Assembly: GCF_964656455.1 (NCBI RefSeq)
Contig: NC_135713.1
Span: 187,606,187-187,670,186, forward strand
DNA length: 64,000 bases
Direction: 5' to 3'
DNA from: Halichoerus grypus
Taxonomy: Eukaryota > Chordata > Mammalia > Carnivora > Phocidae
Part shown: positions 1-12,861 of the stretch, in pieces
Layout: the number at the start of each line of letters is the position of its first letter
Position numbering within the stretch: the stretch's first letter is position 1
Translations under genes and position numbers: made by a program
The notes under the pieces: generated by a model
The model's database searches: none
Told to the model about the DNA's origin: nothing
What the model saw: only the letters and a program-made list of their open reading frames with translations

Positions 1-165
1 AATATAACACTGTATGTTAACTGTAGGGGAATTAAAATTAAAAACTTAACAAAAAATTTAAAAAATTAAATGTCATCCTCCATTGTCATGTTCTTTTCTC
101 TTACCCTCCTGTATTTCTCTTCATAAAATCTCTTCATTGTCACTACTTGGCATATATACACATAT

Positions 166-294
166 ATTTGGGAGGGGAAGGGCAGAAGGAGAGGGAGAGA
201 GAGAATCCCAAGCAGGCTCCATGCCCAGCACAGAGTCCAAGGTGGACTGAAACCAGGAGTTGGACACTTAACTGACTGAGCCACCCAGGCACCC
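166..294 (-). mobile_element. CAN-SINE, diverged
   Basis: Ends with the complement of the tRNA-derived head (ACTGAGCCACCCAGGCACCC). Diverged internal part and no clean T-run, so an older copy. Confidence 0.8.
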
Positions 295-594
295 CTTGTC
301 TGTATTTTTTATTGCTATTTTGCAGTATCTTCAGGTCCCAAAATAGTGCTTACTCACGATGGACACTCAATAAATATTTATTGAATGATCACATGAATTT
401 TTACATCTCTATCATCGATCCTTATGGACACTCTAGATTAAGGTTCTGCAAACTACAACTTACCACCTGTTTCTGTATGGCATGTGCAATAAGAATGGAT
501 TTTTATGTTTTTTCCTCCTCTCCCTCTGCTGGTTTTTACATTTTTAAATGGATAAAAAAAATTAGAATACTGTTTCGTGCCACTTGAAAATTAT

Positions 595-775
595 GAAATT
601 CAAATTTCAGTGTACAAAAATATAGTTTTGTTGGAACAGAGCCAAACTGCTTCATTTATGTGCTGTCTATAGCTGCTTCTGTACTCCAATGGCAGAGTCA
701 AACAGTTATGTCAGAGACTGTATGACTCAAAAAGCCTAAAACAGTCACTATCTGGTCCTTTACAGAAGCCCTACT
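595..775. repeat. hAT-type DNA transposon relic
   Basis: Text such as TTGGAACAGAGCCA, CTGTCTATAGCTGCTT and CTATCTGGTCCTTTACAGAA is the complement of a common non-autonomous hAT-Charlie element of mammals. Family name is not certain. Confidence 0.55.
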
Positions 776-799
776 CTAGATCTGTTATTAATACTAATA

Positions 800-1010
800 C
801 TATATTGTCCAATACAGTAGCCACCCAGCCACGTGTGGTGATTTAACTTTAAATGTAAATTAATTAAAATAAAAAATTTAGTTTCTCAGTCACACCTGCC
901 ACATTTCAAGTACTTAACAGAACATGTGGCTACTGGTTACTATATTGGACAGCACAGATAAGAACATTTCGATCATCACAGAAAGTTCTACTGAATGGCA
1001 CTGCTCTAGA
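800..1010. repeat. hAT-type MITE with inverted-repeat ends
   Basis: The left part (TATTGTCCAATACAGTAGCC) and right part (GGTTACTATATTGGACAG) are imperfect inverted repeats around an AT-rich centre, with internal CCACGTGTGG and ACATGTGGCT words. This is the layout of a common Charlie-derived MITE in mammals. Confidence 0.65.
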
Positions 1011-3104
1011 TTTTAGAATATCTTGCTATTGCTTGGGATACCACTGCAAAGCTATTTCTTTAAAACAAACATTAAAACTCTGGATCAGGAAAAAAGTAAA
1101 TCAAACCACATATAAAAATTAAATATCAAGCAAAATTTAAAGATACTATACCAGGAAAAAACTATGACCATCTTTTACCAATATTTCCAAAATTCCTGTA
1201 ATTGGAATTTCAGGAAAAAGTTGTGGTTTCCAGTAATGCAGTAATCAAAGATATAAAGCACTGAGACAGCACCTTTCATACTGTTTGAAACATTAATGTG
1301 ATTTTTTGGAGGGTAAAAACAAAAAACAAAAACAAAACACCACCTGATGCCAAACCCCCAGATACAGTATTTTAAAAAATATACTTATATATATGTGTAC
1401 AAATATATACTTAGCATCATATTACCATTAGGATTTTTTGCTATCATTAAATAAAACTATTTTTCTTATCTCATTTAAAAGCTAAAATTATAATCTAGCA
1501 GAAAACCCTAGCAAACACTCTTTTCCTATCATTTGCCCTCTTGCCCTTCCCACAACTAAATAACTACTCTCCTGATATGTTTTAATTAAATTATGTGTTT
1601 TCCACTGACATCTTATGTCTTAAATAACAAATCTTATAAAAGGTATAATTATTCTATTACTGAGATAGCTGACAAATGTATTGGACTGGAAAAATTAAAG
1701 GTTATTTCTTCTGTAGCTTTTCAAGGACTCTAGAATTTCAAAGCTTTATTAGCAATTCCAAATTATTTTCTACCAGTATTGAAAACCAGCCTTCATCATA
1801 GGTTTACTGAGAGATGACAATTTCAAATTTGTTTTTATTCCTTCAGATTCTCTTTTCATTGACAAAGATGCCTTTTAAAACAATTTCACTCATTAGAATT
1901 TTTTGTTAAGATACCGAGATTTTTCTCAGAGATTCCAGCATTTTATGCACTGCTAAATGAAAGGGGGTAGATTACAAATAAAATTTAAACTTGGAAATGG
2001 CAGCAGTCTGGTTAATTGAGAATTCATCAAAGTTCGCGGGTGAAGGTTTTTACCCTTAGCTCTAATATAAATTATCTATGAACAAAACAAAATATTTACA
2101 TTAGCAACAAAATTTATAATCATATTTTTAACTCAAATGGTTGTAAACTTGCCTTTATTTTAATACTATAGTATCATTATCATTCAATTAAGAATACCAG
2201 CTAATAAAATTCTGTTCTTAGTTTCAGAAATCAGGTTTCTATTCACTGGTCTGTTTTCCCGGTAGAAAGTGCAGGTGCTAAAGAAGAGCTAAATGTTAAA
2301 CCTTAGAAAAAATCCTGTGCTGAGTTTGCTAGCTGCCAACAACACTGGTGCCTGACAGCTGCCAGAAAGCTGTCTCTCAGTGTTGACACTCCTTTTTATC
2401 TTCATAACGGTAAATTGACTCCCCTATCCCCATGCCTCTTTTTTAAAAAATATTTTCTCTTATATAAAATGTTCACTTTTACTTTCTTACTAAAACCTCT
2501 GGAAATTGAGTCACTGACTACAAAAATGTGTTCATTTGCAACAATAACAGTCGGTACTGTAAATGTGGCAACGCAACGGGGGTATGAGATACTATTTCTG
2601 AAAGGTCTTTCACCAGTTCTCTTAATAGTACCACTTAAAATCATTCCTGGAATCTTACCACCACAAGAATAATATAATGTATAGTATAATAGTATAACGT
2701 ATAATGAAAAATGACCTCTATAACCAATGAAATTAGAATATCAGAATTGGAGTGGCTATCTTAGCTATCTTACCTCTCCTTCCCCTGAATTTCCTCCAAT
2801 ATCCCCCTATTTGGGTTGCACAGCCTCTGCTCAGACACTTCCAGTAATACAGAATGTTATTCCTTTCCGTTTCAGAAAAACTCTAACGGTTAAAAAAGTT
2901 CCTCCTTAAATATAGCTGAACTCAAATTTCCTGAAATGTCCATTTCAGGTCCTAGTTTAGCTCTCTGGAAACATACAGGATAAGTTATCATTCAGTTGCT
3001 ACCACTCAGTCCATAATAATGGCATGAGAGCTTTCTTATGAACTTGGTTTTGTTTGCTTGTGGCTCTCCAAAAATGTGACATCAAGCTCTTAGTCCAGTA
3101 CTGC

Positions 3105-3290
3105 AAATGAGATTTCATATTATCTCATAGTATTTCTGCAAGATAAACAGGTGCAGGGGCATTTATTATTCTCCCGATTATACACACAAAATTCAAGACA
3201 CAAAGAAAGACAAAAAATACAAAGTCACATAATTGTCTAAAGGTACAATGTCAGAGTCACATTAAGAAGAGAAGCAGGATTCATGTCTTG
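3105..3290 (+). repeat. MIR-like fragment
   Basis: The pattern of stepwise words (ATTATTCTCCCGATTATACA, AAGTCACATAATTGTCTAAA) fits a MIR core with strong divergence. Confidence 0.45.
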
Positions 3291-3903
3291 AATTGCACCT
3301 TTGTTTCAAAGAATTTAAACAATGTTTTAAAGTTGCTCTCCTATATAGATTATAAATTTTAGAAGTAGGTCAGTTATTTCAAACCCTTCAGTTGACTATG
3401 ACTGAGGAGAAAGGAAGATATGACATGAGAGTAATTCCTCTAACCATGAAATACTTCCTTCCTTTCTACCTTGGGCTAAAGTAAAAGTCAAGAAATAGCA
3501 AGATTACTTCTTTAGGGACACCAGATCAAATACAGCCCACATCACCATTCCAGTCTTTCCTACCTTATTCTTTTTAAATAAAATACCCTATTTTCTCCTA
3601 GATTAAATGTCTAATGAGAAAATTATAGATTGTTGGGCACAGGTCTAAAATAACAAATGCAACATCTAGTGTTATTTTCTTTGAAAGGTCAATTACTCTA
3701 AAATTGTAGAAAAATAAATACATTTTTATTTTACCATGGATATCACATGCCACCAAACAAGCATGTAGAGAGAAAAGGAAGAATGGGCATTTCATGTCAT
3801 TGCTACTTAAAAAAAATGTGCTAAAATGATTGAATCCAACATATTCCAAGTCAGACTTTCATTTTATAACTGCAAAATATCTAGTTTCTGTTATAAAATA
3901 ACT

Positions 3904-4007
3904 GGGGTCTTGGCAGAGAGCCCGACGCGGGGCCTGATCCCAGGACCCTGGGATCATGACCCCAGCCGAAGGCAGACGCCCAACGACTGAGCCACCCAGG
4001 CACCCCA
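3904..4007 (-). mobile_element. CAN-SINE, truncated
   Basis: Only the tRNA-derived half is present (GATCCCAGGACCCTGGGATC through GAGCCACCCAGGCACCCC). The tail and CT-rich part are missing. Confidence 0.85.
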
Positions 4008-4089
4008 AAAAAGATCTGTTTCAATTTCGCTCCTGGAGTATTTTTTGTTTGTTTGTTTGTTTTTAAGGACTTTGGCTTTTCTTCTGAGG

Positions 4090-4291
4090 CTTTTTTTTTT
4101 TTTAAGATTTTATTTATTTGACATAGAGAGAGACAGATAGCGAGAGCAGGAACACAAGCAGGGGGAGTGGGAGAGGGAGAAGCAGGCTTCCCGCTGAGCA
4201 GGAAGCCTGATGTGGGACTCAATCCCAGAATCACCAGATCATGACCTGAGCCGAAGGCAGATGCTTAACAACTGAGCCACCCAGGCACACT
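4090..4291 (-). mobile_element. CAN-SINE
   Basis: Full-length inverse copy from a T-run and AAGATTTTATTTATTTGACA to GAGCCACCCAGGCAC, followed by another T-run. Confidence 0.9.
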
Positions 4292-4419
4292 TTTTTTTTT
4301 TTTTTTTTTTTTTAAATAAACTTAGACTACAGATAGTTTAAGTGTCATTCGTCTTTGGAAAACAAAACAAATGAAATCTCTTGATCCACATTTCTCTCCA
4401 GCAACAACCCCACTTATTT

Positions 4420-5160
4420 CTCTTCTTTCCTAGCTAAACTTTTGGGGAAAATGGTCTGTATCCACATTTTTACTTCCTCTATTCCCATCCCTCCTTTAAC
4501 CACTTTAATTTGGTATCCATCCCCACCACTCCACAGAAACCACTTTTGTTAAGGTCACTAGCAACTTTTATGTTGCTAAAACCAACTTGCAATTTTTTCC
4601 CTCACTTTACTTGATTTTTCAGCAACATTCAACATAGCTGACCACCTACTCCTTCATGAAACACTCCCTTCTCTTGAATTCCATTATACCACACTCCGCT
4701 GGTTTTCCTCCTATCTTGCTGGCTGCTCTTTCTCTTTTGCTGGCTCTTCCTTCTCCACCTGACCCCACATAAATTAGATGTTTCTCAGGACTCAATCCTG
4801 AGCCCCCTTCTTACGATACATTCTCTCTTTAGCTGATCCCATCCATTCTCATGGCATTAAATATCATCTATGTGCTGAAGATGACCAAATTTCTATCTCT
4901 AACCAAACCCCGTATTTAAGAGGAGAGGTTCACCAACCATGTCCCTGACCATTAATCTCCATATTAGCACTCTTTTTATTTCCTTCATAACACTTATATA
5001 ATTTTAATTATTTCATTTTTACTTATTTATTGTCTTTCTTATCCAACTATAAATTCAATGGCAGCAAAAGCACTGCCTATCTTGTTTGCCATTGTATTGC
5101 CAATATTTTGCATACATAATAGGCATTCAATAAATATTTTTTATATGAATAATGAATGAA
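4420..5160 (+). repeat. LINE-2 copy, sense orientation, RT part and 3' end
   Basis: The plus strand around 4,500-4,930 matches the L2 reverse-transcriptase wording. One frame reads FSATFNIADHLLLHETL near 4,617, close to the FSAAFDTVDH-type pattern of L2. It ends near 5,160 with the common L2 tail (GGCATTCAATAAATATTTTT). The frame is broken throughout. Confidence 0.75.
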
Positions 5161-5359
5161 GATTTCTGATTTTTGGATTAGGTTGTGTTATAAATGTATT
5201 ACAAAGCAAGTTAAAAATGAATGTTATAAAACTTTTTGTTATTCAACTATCTTTTAAAATCAGCATTTAAATAAAAATCATATTCTAAACACATATATAA
5301 AGATGATCCACCACTACTAATCCAACGTGTGCTATGAGACTGATGATAAGCTGCACTGA

Positions 5360-5525
5360 TACTTTTCAAACTGTGGGCAATGCTTATAAGACTTTAATGT
5401 GCACAAGAATTCCCTAGGAACCTTGTTAAAATGCAGATTCTAATTCAGCACGTCTGGCCTAAAATTCTGCATTTGTAACAATTGCTAGATGCTGCTGATG
5501 CTGCTGGTCCACAGACTATATTTAA
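5360..5525 (+). repeat. hAT-type (MER5/MER20-like) DNA transposon relic
   Basis: The sequence TTGTTAAAATGCAGATTCTA and GATGCTGCTGGTCCACAGAC matches the well-known MER5/MER20 type of small DNA transposon found throughout mammalian genomes. Confidence 0.65.
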
Positions 5526-5751
5526 ATTAGCAAGGGTCTAAAGGATCCTTGTAAATGATTTATGAACTAAAATAAAAATTTGCTGGACCTCAACTTTGTG
5601 TCTAGTACTATGCAAGGTGATTTTCATACATATTATCTTATTTAGGCTGTGGCTATTCTCTTGCAGTATAGTAAACTCAGAGCGGTCTTCAACCTTACCA
5701 AGGCCAAGTGTCCCCCTTTTATTTTTTATTTTATTTTATTTTTTTTATTTT

Positions 5752-5953
5752 ATTTTTTTTTTAAAGATTTTATTTATTTATTTGAGACAGAGAGAATGAG
5801 AGAGAGAGAGCACATGAGAGGGGGGAGGGTCAGAGGGAGAAGCAGGCTCCCTGCCGAGCAGGGAGCCCGATGTGGGACTCGATCCAGGGACTCCAGGATC
5901 ATGACCTGAGCCGAAGGCAGTCGCTTAACCAACTGAGCCACCCAGGCGCCCCT
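5752..5953 (-). mobile_element. CAN-SINE
   Basis: Full-length inverse copy flanked on both sides by ATTTTATTTTATTTTTT-type sequence, probably the target-site duplication. Confidence 0.93.
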
Positions 5954-6169
5954 ATTTTATTTTATTTTTTGCACCTCATGGTTATATTTATTCACACCAC
6001 AAAGGAAACAACACATCTGCAAGTGTACAGCGATATTCCATGTTCCCATCTAACAGAGCTTCTGAGATTTACAGCTAGAATGATGTGCCATCTGATGTGT
6101 ATTCCAAGTAAAGCTGGTTAACGATGACCATGAGCACGTGCAAGACTTGAAGCTTTTAAAGCTTTACTT

Positions 6170-6370
6170 CTTTTTTTTTTTAAAGATTTTATTTATTTAT
6201 TTGACAGAGAGAGACATAGCGAAAGCAGGAACACAAGCAGGGGGAGTGGGAGAGGGAGAAGCAGGCTTCCCGCAGAGCAGGGAGCCCGATGTGGGACTCG
6301 ATCCCAGGACCCTTGGATCATGACCTGAGCCGAAGGCAGATGCTTAACGACTGAGCCACCCAGGCGCCCC
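6170..6370 (-). mobile_element. CAN-SINE
   Basis: Full-length inverse copy. AAAGCTTTACTTCTTTT occurs at both ends as target-site duplication. Confidence 0.93.
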
Positions 6371-6659
6371 AAAGCTTTACTTCTTTTATCAGCACTCCTG
6401 ATCTTATAAATGATGAAGCCCATCAACCCCATTCCTACCCAAATCCCCTGGTAAACTTGGTATAGTAGGGTTTCATGAGGACCCCAACATTTTTAACAAG
6501 GCTTTGAAGCATCTCAGCACTGGACCCCCAGCTCAGGCCACCCTGACCCACACAGCCAATGATCTGGAAAGAAGTGCCCCTTTTTAAAAAAATATTTTAT
6601 AATACCTCTTTTATCATCATGAATTAAATATAACCTACCCATACATGTAAGATTTTTTC

Positions 6660-6860
6660 TTTTTTTAAAGATTTACTTATTTATTTGTGGGGGGAGAAAG
6701 CATGAGTGGAAGGAGCAGAGGGAGAAGGAGAGAGAATCCCAAGCAGATTCTGCCCTGAGTGCGAATCCCGATGAGGGGCTTGATTCCTGGATCCCGAGAT
6801 GATGGCCTGAGCTGAAGCCAAGAGTCGGAGGCTCATCCGACTGTGCCACCTAAGCACCCC
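6660..6860 (-). mobile_element. CAN-SINE, older
   Basis: Diverged inverse copy ending CTGTGCCACCTAAGCACCCC. Confidence 0.8.
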
Positions 6861-7565
6861 TGTAAGCTTTTAATAAAGCCACAACTGTCATACAAAGGTG
6901 AAAAATGATAATAAAATAATCTGTATTTCAATAGGTAAGTATACCAGCACAATTATTTTAGAAAACATAATAATAAGGTAGTCAGACATATTTGTAGAAT
7001 CACCATGAATGCAAGACCTAAAAATACAGAAGGATACAGGTTGAATCAATAATGGCAAAAGAGACTTGGCTCTGAACATAACAAAGAATCATCTTCTCTT
7101 CACTTATATAGTAATTGCATTCTTAGGCAATTTAGACTGTATTGAAACCATGCAAAAACACTTAATATTTTTCCATAAAATGAAGTTAGGTTCTGGCAGC
7201 CATTAGATATAAAATGTTACTGAGTGTCAGAAAAAGGGAAAAACTCCAACCTGGAATGAAGGATGGCTTCCTAAAAGGAATGGCATTTGCGACAGAACAT
7301 AATGAATGAATAAGGATTTCAATGGGATTGTGGTGCTATTAACAGTGTTGGGAAGTCAGGAGAAGTTGGTTTGAGTTGGAGAGAGGAGTTCATTTTTGGA
7401 CTTGTTGGGTTTGAACAGCATTAGAAAAATGGGGAGTTAGGAGAAGTAATGCATGTTCAGGGAACACTAAGCAGTCCAGAATAACATTAGAGGACAGAGG
7501 ACACCACTGGCAAGGTATATTGAAGCTACATTGTGGATTTTCTTAAATGCCCTACTAAGAAACTC

Positions 7566-7773
7566 TTTTTTTTTTTTTTTAAGATTTTTTTTTAAATTTA
7601 TTTATTTGACAGAGAGACACAGCGAGAGAGGGAACACTAGCAGGGGGAGTGGGAGAGGGAGAAGCAGGCCTCCCACTGAGCAGGGAGCCCGACGCAGGGC
7701 TCGATCCCAGGACCCTGAGATCATGACCTGAGCTGAAGGCAGACGCTTAATGACTGAGCCACCCAGGCGCCCC
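7566..7773 (-). mobile_element. CAN-SINE
   Basis: Full-length inverse copy. CCTACTAAGAAACTCTT is repeated on each side as target-site duplication. Confidence 0.93.
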
Positions 7774-9699
7774 CTACTAAGAAACTCTTAAAATGGTTTT
7801 TCAGTAGGGGAGTAACTTGATATTTTAGGAAGATCATTCTGGCAGCAATCCTCAAAATGGATTGAAGGAAGTAGGTCTAGATACAGGGTTACCAGTACAA
7901 AAAAAACATGAAACAGTCTGAATCCATAGTTTTGAAAATGTGTTCTATGGAACTCCAGGGTTCCAGAGGGCTGCCATAGGTACCACTCTGTCAGGAGAAG
8001 GAAAGGGCCAACAGCTAGGTAAGCCTAGCAGTAGTCCGTTGCTCTCACCCTCCTCTCAACTGGAACATCACACTTGCATCTGTCCCACATAAGATTTTTT
8101 TATAAAACAGTATTCTGTTGATAAAAACAAATTTTTGTCTTTTTTTGTGTATCTCATCCAAATTCTTGTTGAATTGTGAGGCAGACCATGGAATACCTCA
8201 AGGAGTCATCATATAATATCAGTGTCACTGTATAAAGTACTAGCCACAAGATCTATAAGCATTACATTAATTCTTACTATCAACTTTTTAAATCCTTATT
8301 TGTCCCATTATACAGAGTATGTCTCCATCCCTAAGTTAGGTTACCTGTAAAAATTCCCTAGGTTTGCTTAGGTTTGGGACAAATAGGGCCACATTAGGTC
8401 ATCGATGTTTGCAATGGAAAACTGTGGAGTCCTCTGAGAAACTCCAGATTTCTTTTAAGATGTGCACGGATGCTATTGGTTAGGCTAACATAGAAGCTAT
8501 ACACTTGTGTACTCTGGTTTCTCAGTCCTTACTAATTCAAATTTGAGGTAGGACTTCTATATACATTATCCTATTTAAATCTTTACAAAAGCCATTACAT
8601 TTACAAATTTCCATGTATTCTTGTATTCCTTCAGGCCACTCAGAGAGTCAAAACAGGTTACATTCGTAAATGCCAATGACCTATCTTATACTGCAGTATT
8701 GTTTACCAAACAAGCTCATAATCTTATTTCTAGAATGCATGAAAAATGTTAAAATGGTGACTCATCCTAATTCTTTTATCCATTAATTCTGGGGGATTTT
8801 GTTTTTATGGTGGCAAGCAGAAGTCTGTTGGTCAGGATGGTCCATAAAGTCTTTTGTCCGATTGAAATGATTCTCAAACCAAGAGAGGTAGGGTATCAGT
8901 GGCTTTCACCAGTTATAAATAATCTCTCTCACTTGAATCCACTGGCACACAACTGCTTTAGACAACTATTTCTTGTAGGCCAATGGGCCAGCTATTTCTC
9001 AAGGTTTGAACGGTACAGCATAACATCTACGATACCAAAATAAAGTTAGAAAGCTTAGTCTTAGCAAAGGAAGTTGCAGAGCCAAAGGGACAGGGGTTTA
9101 ATTTCTAACAGTCATAATTTCTACAGAACTTGCTGAGTCTTAAACAGTGGCATCCAGAGACTACTTAGTTAAAAAGCGTCTATTTCTATCCCAGTAGTTT
9201 TTAAACTTTTTTTTTGAAGAGGCACTTCATTTTTCAAATGAAATCTTACATAGATTACCACACATAAAACAGATAAAGAGGTATCTCAGTAGTATACAAT
9301 ATAGTAAGTTCCAATATATAATAATTACTGAAAGGTCAAACAATGAGAACAATAAAGCTGTTTTAATATACAAAAACTAAAAATCTATAGATATAGATGA
9401 AACTTGCAGCTTTTTATCAGCTTCAAATAAATACATTATTTCTGTGTTTTGTCAATATGAAAAGAAATGAAGATGCATATATATAAAAACTGTTACCACT
9501 TGCAAGTGTTTCACCTTATTATTTCAGAATAGTTTTTAAACTATTCCCTGAAATTTGAAAGATGGTAAGTAATCTTTGTTTCAAAGTTGAATCACTAAAA
9601 ATATCTAACAAATCTTTACATTCTTTAATTCTGAACATAAAAATCAGCAAGAAGTAACCCAACCTTACAATAAGTATTTTAAAAATTTATAATATATAA

Positions 9700-9902
9700 G
9701 GGTGCCTGGGTGGCTCAGTCGTTAAGCGTCTGCCTTGGGCTCAGGTCATGATCCCAGGGTCCTGGGATCGAGCCCCACATCGAGCCCCACATCAGGCTCC
9801 CTGCTCGGCGGGAGGCTTGCTTCCCCCTCTCCCACTCCCCCTGCTTGTGTTCCCTCTCTCACTGTGTCTCTGTCAAATAAATAAATAAAATCTTAAAAAA
9901 AA
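9700..9902 (+). mobile_element. CAN-SINE with clean target-site duplication
   Basis: Sense copy from GGGTGCCTGGGTGGCTCAG to AAAATCTTAAAA. AATTTATAATATATA flanks both ends. It contains a 12-base tandem duplication (CGAGCCCCACAT twice at 9,769-9,792). Confidence 0.95.
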
Positions 9903-10706
9903 TTTATAATATATAATCATGATGTACCATGCTCATATTCTTATTATTGAGCAGTTAGTTACTATACTGTGGTAAAAGAATGTTCCAAACACATTAGCCT
10001 GAGCCTTTATGGGCACTTAGTTAAATAGAGGGAATAGGAGAGTTAATGATGTTCTTACTTAAATAATTTTACATGAGCAATTATGCACAGGAAAAAAAAA
10101 TACGAGTGCAGAACCACAATCTTACTCGTCACATTTACAAAATGTTAATATTTCAAAGAATTTCAAAGAGTTGGTAAAAAAAAAGTTTTATTTTGAGGTC
10201 AGAGTATAAATTTATAAAATGATAATCTTCAATGCATTAAAATTTGGTAAATGATATTCATGAAAGTCAAATGAAATTTAAATCAAGTTAGCCTCTGATG
10301 CACATCTGTGGTACTGTCTACATCGTATGCAAGCATAAAATCAACTATTAATGAGTATTAGTGAGTGATTTCCTAATTACAGAGATGAAGGCAGATGATA
10401 GCAAAAATGATTAATTGTTAAATATAAAAATTAGTAACTTTCAGTTTTCAGACCGGAGCTATTATGTATCAACTATGATGTAACTCCATATCTATAAAGT
10501 ATTTATAGGTTTGTGAGCATGATATTTTTTTCATATCCACAGACTCTATATGACTATTATTATAGGAAACTATTCTGATGTGCCCAAATATTCTGATAAG
10601 TTAATAGTCTTTCAAATAGATACCACTTTGCAAGTGAACTGATGGTGCTGTGATAGAGAACTCAAATTAAGTGAAATATGTTGTCAACTTTAAGAATCAA
10701 AACATC

Positions 10707-10909
10707 TGGGGCGCCTGGGTGGCTCAGTTGGTTAAGCGACTGCCTTCGGCTCAGGTCATGGTCCTGGAGTCCTGGGATCGAGTCCCGCATCGGGCTCCCT
10801 GCTCAGCAGGGAGTCTGCTTCTCCCTCTGACCCTCCTCCCTCTCATGCTCTCTGTCTCTCATTCTCTCTCTCTCAAATAAATAAATAAAATCTTTAAAAA
10901 AAAAAAAAA
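10707..10909 (+). mobile_element. CAN-SINE with clean target-site duplication
   Basis: Sense copy. AGAATCAAAACATCTG occurs immediately before and after the element. Confidence 0.95.
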
Positions 10910-12663
10910 GAATCAAAACATCTGTTATAAAGAAATGGTTTATTGTGGAAAGTGCCGTGCTTCACTGAAATAAAGAATGTAGCAAAAATTTTAAACAAAT
11001 CCAAAAGTTAGAAGGCACTATATTACTTTGCCCAGAGCAGAGCCAATATTGGATTAGAAAAATACGGTAGTATTCATATTGTTGGATTTAGCAAACATTC
11101 CAAACTCTTCTACCAAACCTTTACTAACACCTTTGACAAATTAGCCAGCAAAATTAACTAGTTTCAATGTCACTATTTTCCTTACTCTCTTTACCCTAAA
11201 AGCTGAACAAATAATCAAATGACCAAACACACAGGCAACTCATTCATTAATTAATTCAATTAATATGACTGTAGCCGTACTATGTGCTGAGGAATGGGCT
11301 GATGATAAAAAGATGCCTACACTTTGGGACCTGACAGTCTAGAAGGAGCTACACGTATATTAACAACCAAAATAAGCAATAAATCTAGTTAAGTAATCTT
11401 TAGATAATTAAGAGTTACAAGTAGAAAATATAGCTTTATATTGTTTCATCAGTGATGCTACTGAAATATTTTCAGTTTCTTTTATTTTAAAAAAGTTTCC
11501 TGTATAAACCTACAAATTTGATGTGCCAAAAATTTCAGCTCTAAGAACATACATTAACAAATACAATTTGTGATATGTTGCCAATTCTATTGATATAAAA
11601 AGTTAGGAGGTAAACTGATTTTGAATCTTTGACAGTGAGTAAAGAGTATTGTTACATAAATAGATTTTATTCTGTTTCATATCCATTATTAAACACCTAC
11701 TTTTTTTTACCTCTCCTAAGTGGAACTATAATACGGTATCAACTTCATTTTATTTTGATTTACTCTACACCACTTTGGACCTTAAGAACTTTAATTTTGG
11801 ATGCAGAAAGCAGATTTCAATTAATGCTGAAAAATAATCTCATTCAAAATCATGGGATTAAAGTATTTTGATAATTATATAGTAATAATAACTAATAATT
11901 ATACATAGATCATATATAAAATAATCTACATATAAGATAGATATAATTATTGTTTCATTATTTCACCTTTTTTTTGGTGATTCAAAAGACCTTAGAGTCA
12001 TCCTTATGGTTTTTAAAAAGTTGTATTTTTAAAAGGCTAGATAACAGAGTGATCTCTATGTCCTTGTGATGTTTAGGATCTCTTTTCAAAATAATAAATG
12101 AATCCTTAGCACAAAAAGTCATTTACTGAGCACCTACTACAGGCAGGTTTCTGTATTAATCTCTCAGTTCTTCTCATACATAGTCTAGAACTACAGCTTG
12201 AGTCAGGAGCCAATTAACACTGGACGTCTGATAAAAGATCTATGAATAATCTTTTAGTCCTACATAAGTGAATATATACAGTTAATATACTGACAAGTTT
12301 ACAATAATGTATTATAAAAGTATCACTGGAAAGTTGTATGCTAATTTTATGGTATCATCTATATCTTACTGATTGAGAAAGCAAATTTCTGCTCATATTT
12401 GATCCATATTTTAATGGACTAATATGTGATCCTGAAATCTACCAATATAAAGTTAATAGATAAGATTTGACTTTAGGGATAGTTTAGCCAAAAATACCCA
12501 GTAACATTTTTGTTTTCTTGGCTTTCTTTTTCTGTTATATTGTTTAATTAAGTACTTTTAAAATTTTCTGAGTCCTATCAAAGAATTGCTAGCACCAATC
12601 TCCTACTCATGAAAATTAAATAAAAAGTCATAATAAACATAACAAAAATTGCTTTTCAGCACT

Positions 12664-12861
12664 ATTTTTTTAAAAAGATTTTATTTATTTATTTGTCAGA
12701 GAGAGAGAGAGAGAGCACAAGCAGGGGGAGCAGCAGAAGCAGAGGGAGAAGCAGACTCCCTGCCGAGCAAGGAGCCCAATGCGGGACTCGATCCCAGGAC
12801 TCCGGGATCACGACCCGAGCCGAAGGCGGATGCCCAACTGACTGAGCCACCCAGGCATCCC
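12664..12861 (-). mobile_element. CAN-SINE
   Basis: Full-length inverse copy with TTCAGCACTATTTT / TTCAGCATTATTTT flanks. Confidence 0.93.

Noticed and set aside
10671..10880. Repeated frames reading [14 protein letters not shown] or [10 protein letters not shown] at many positions
   Set aside because: These are translations of CAN-SINE copies, not genes.
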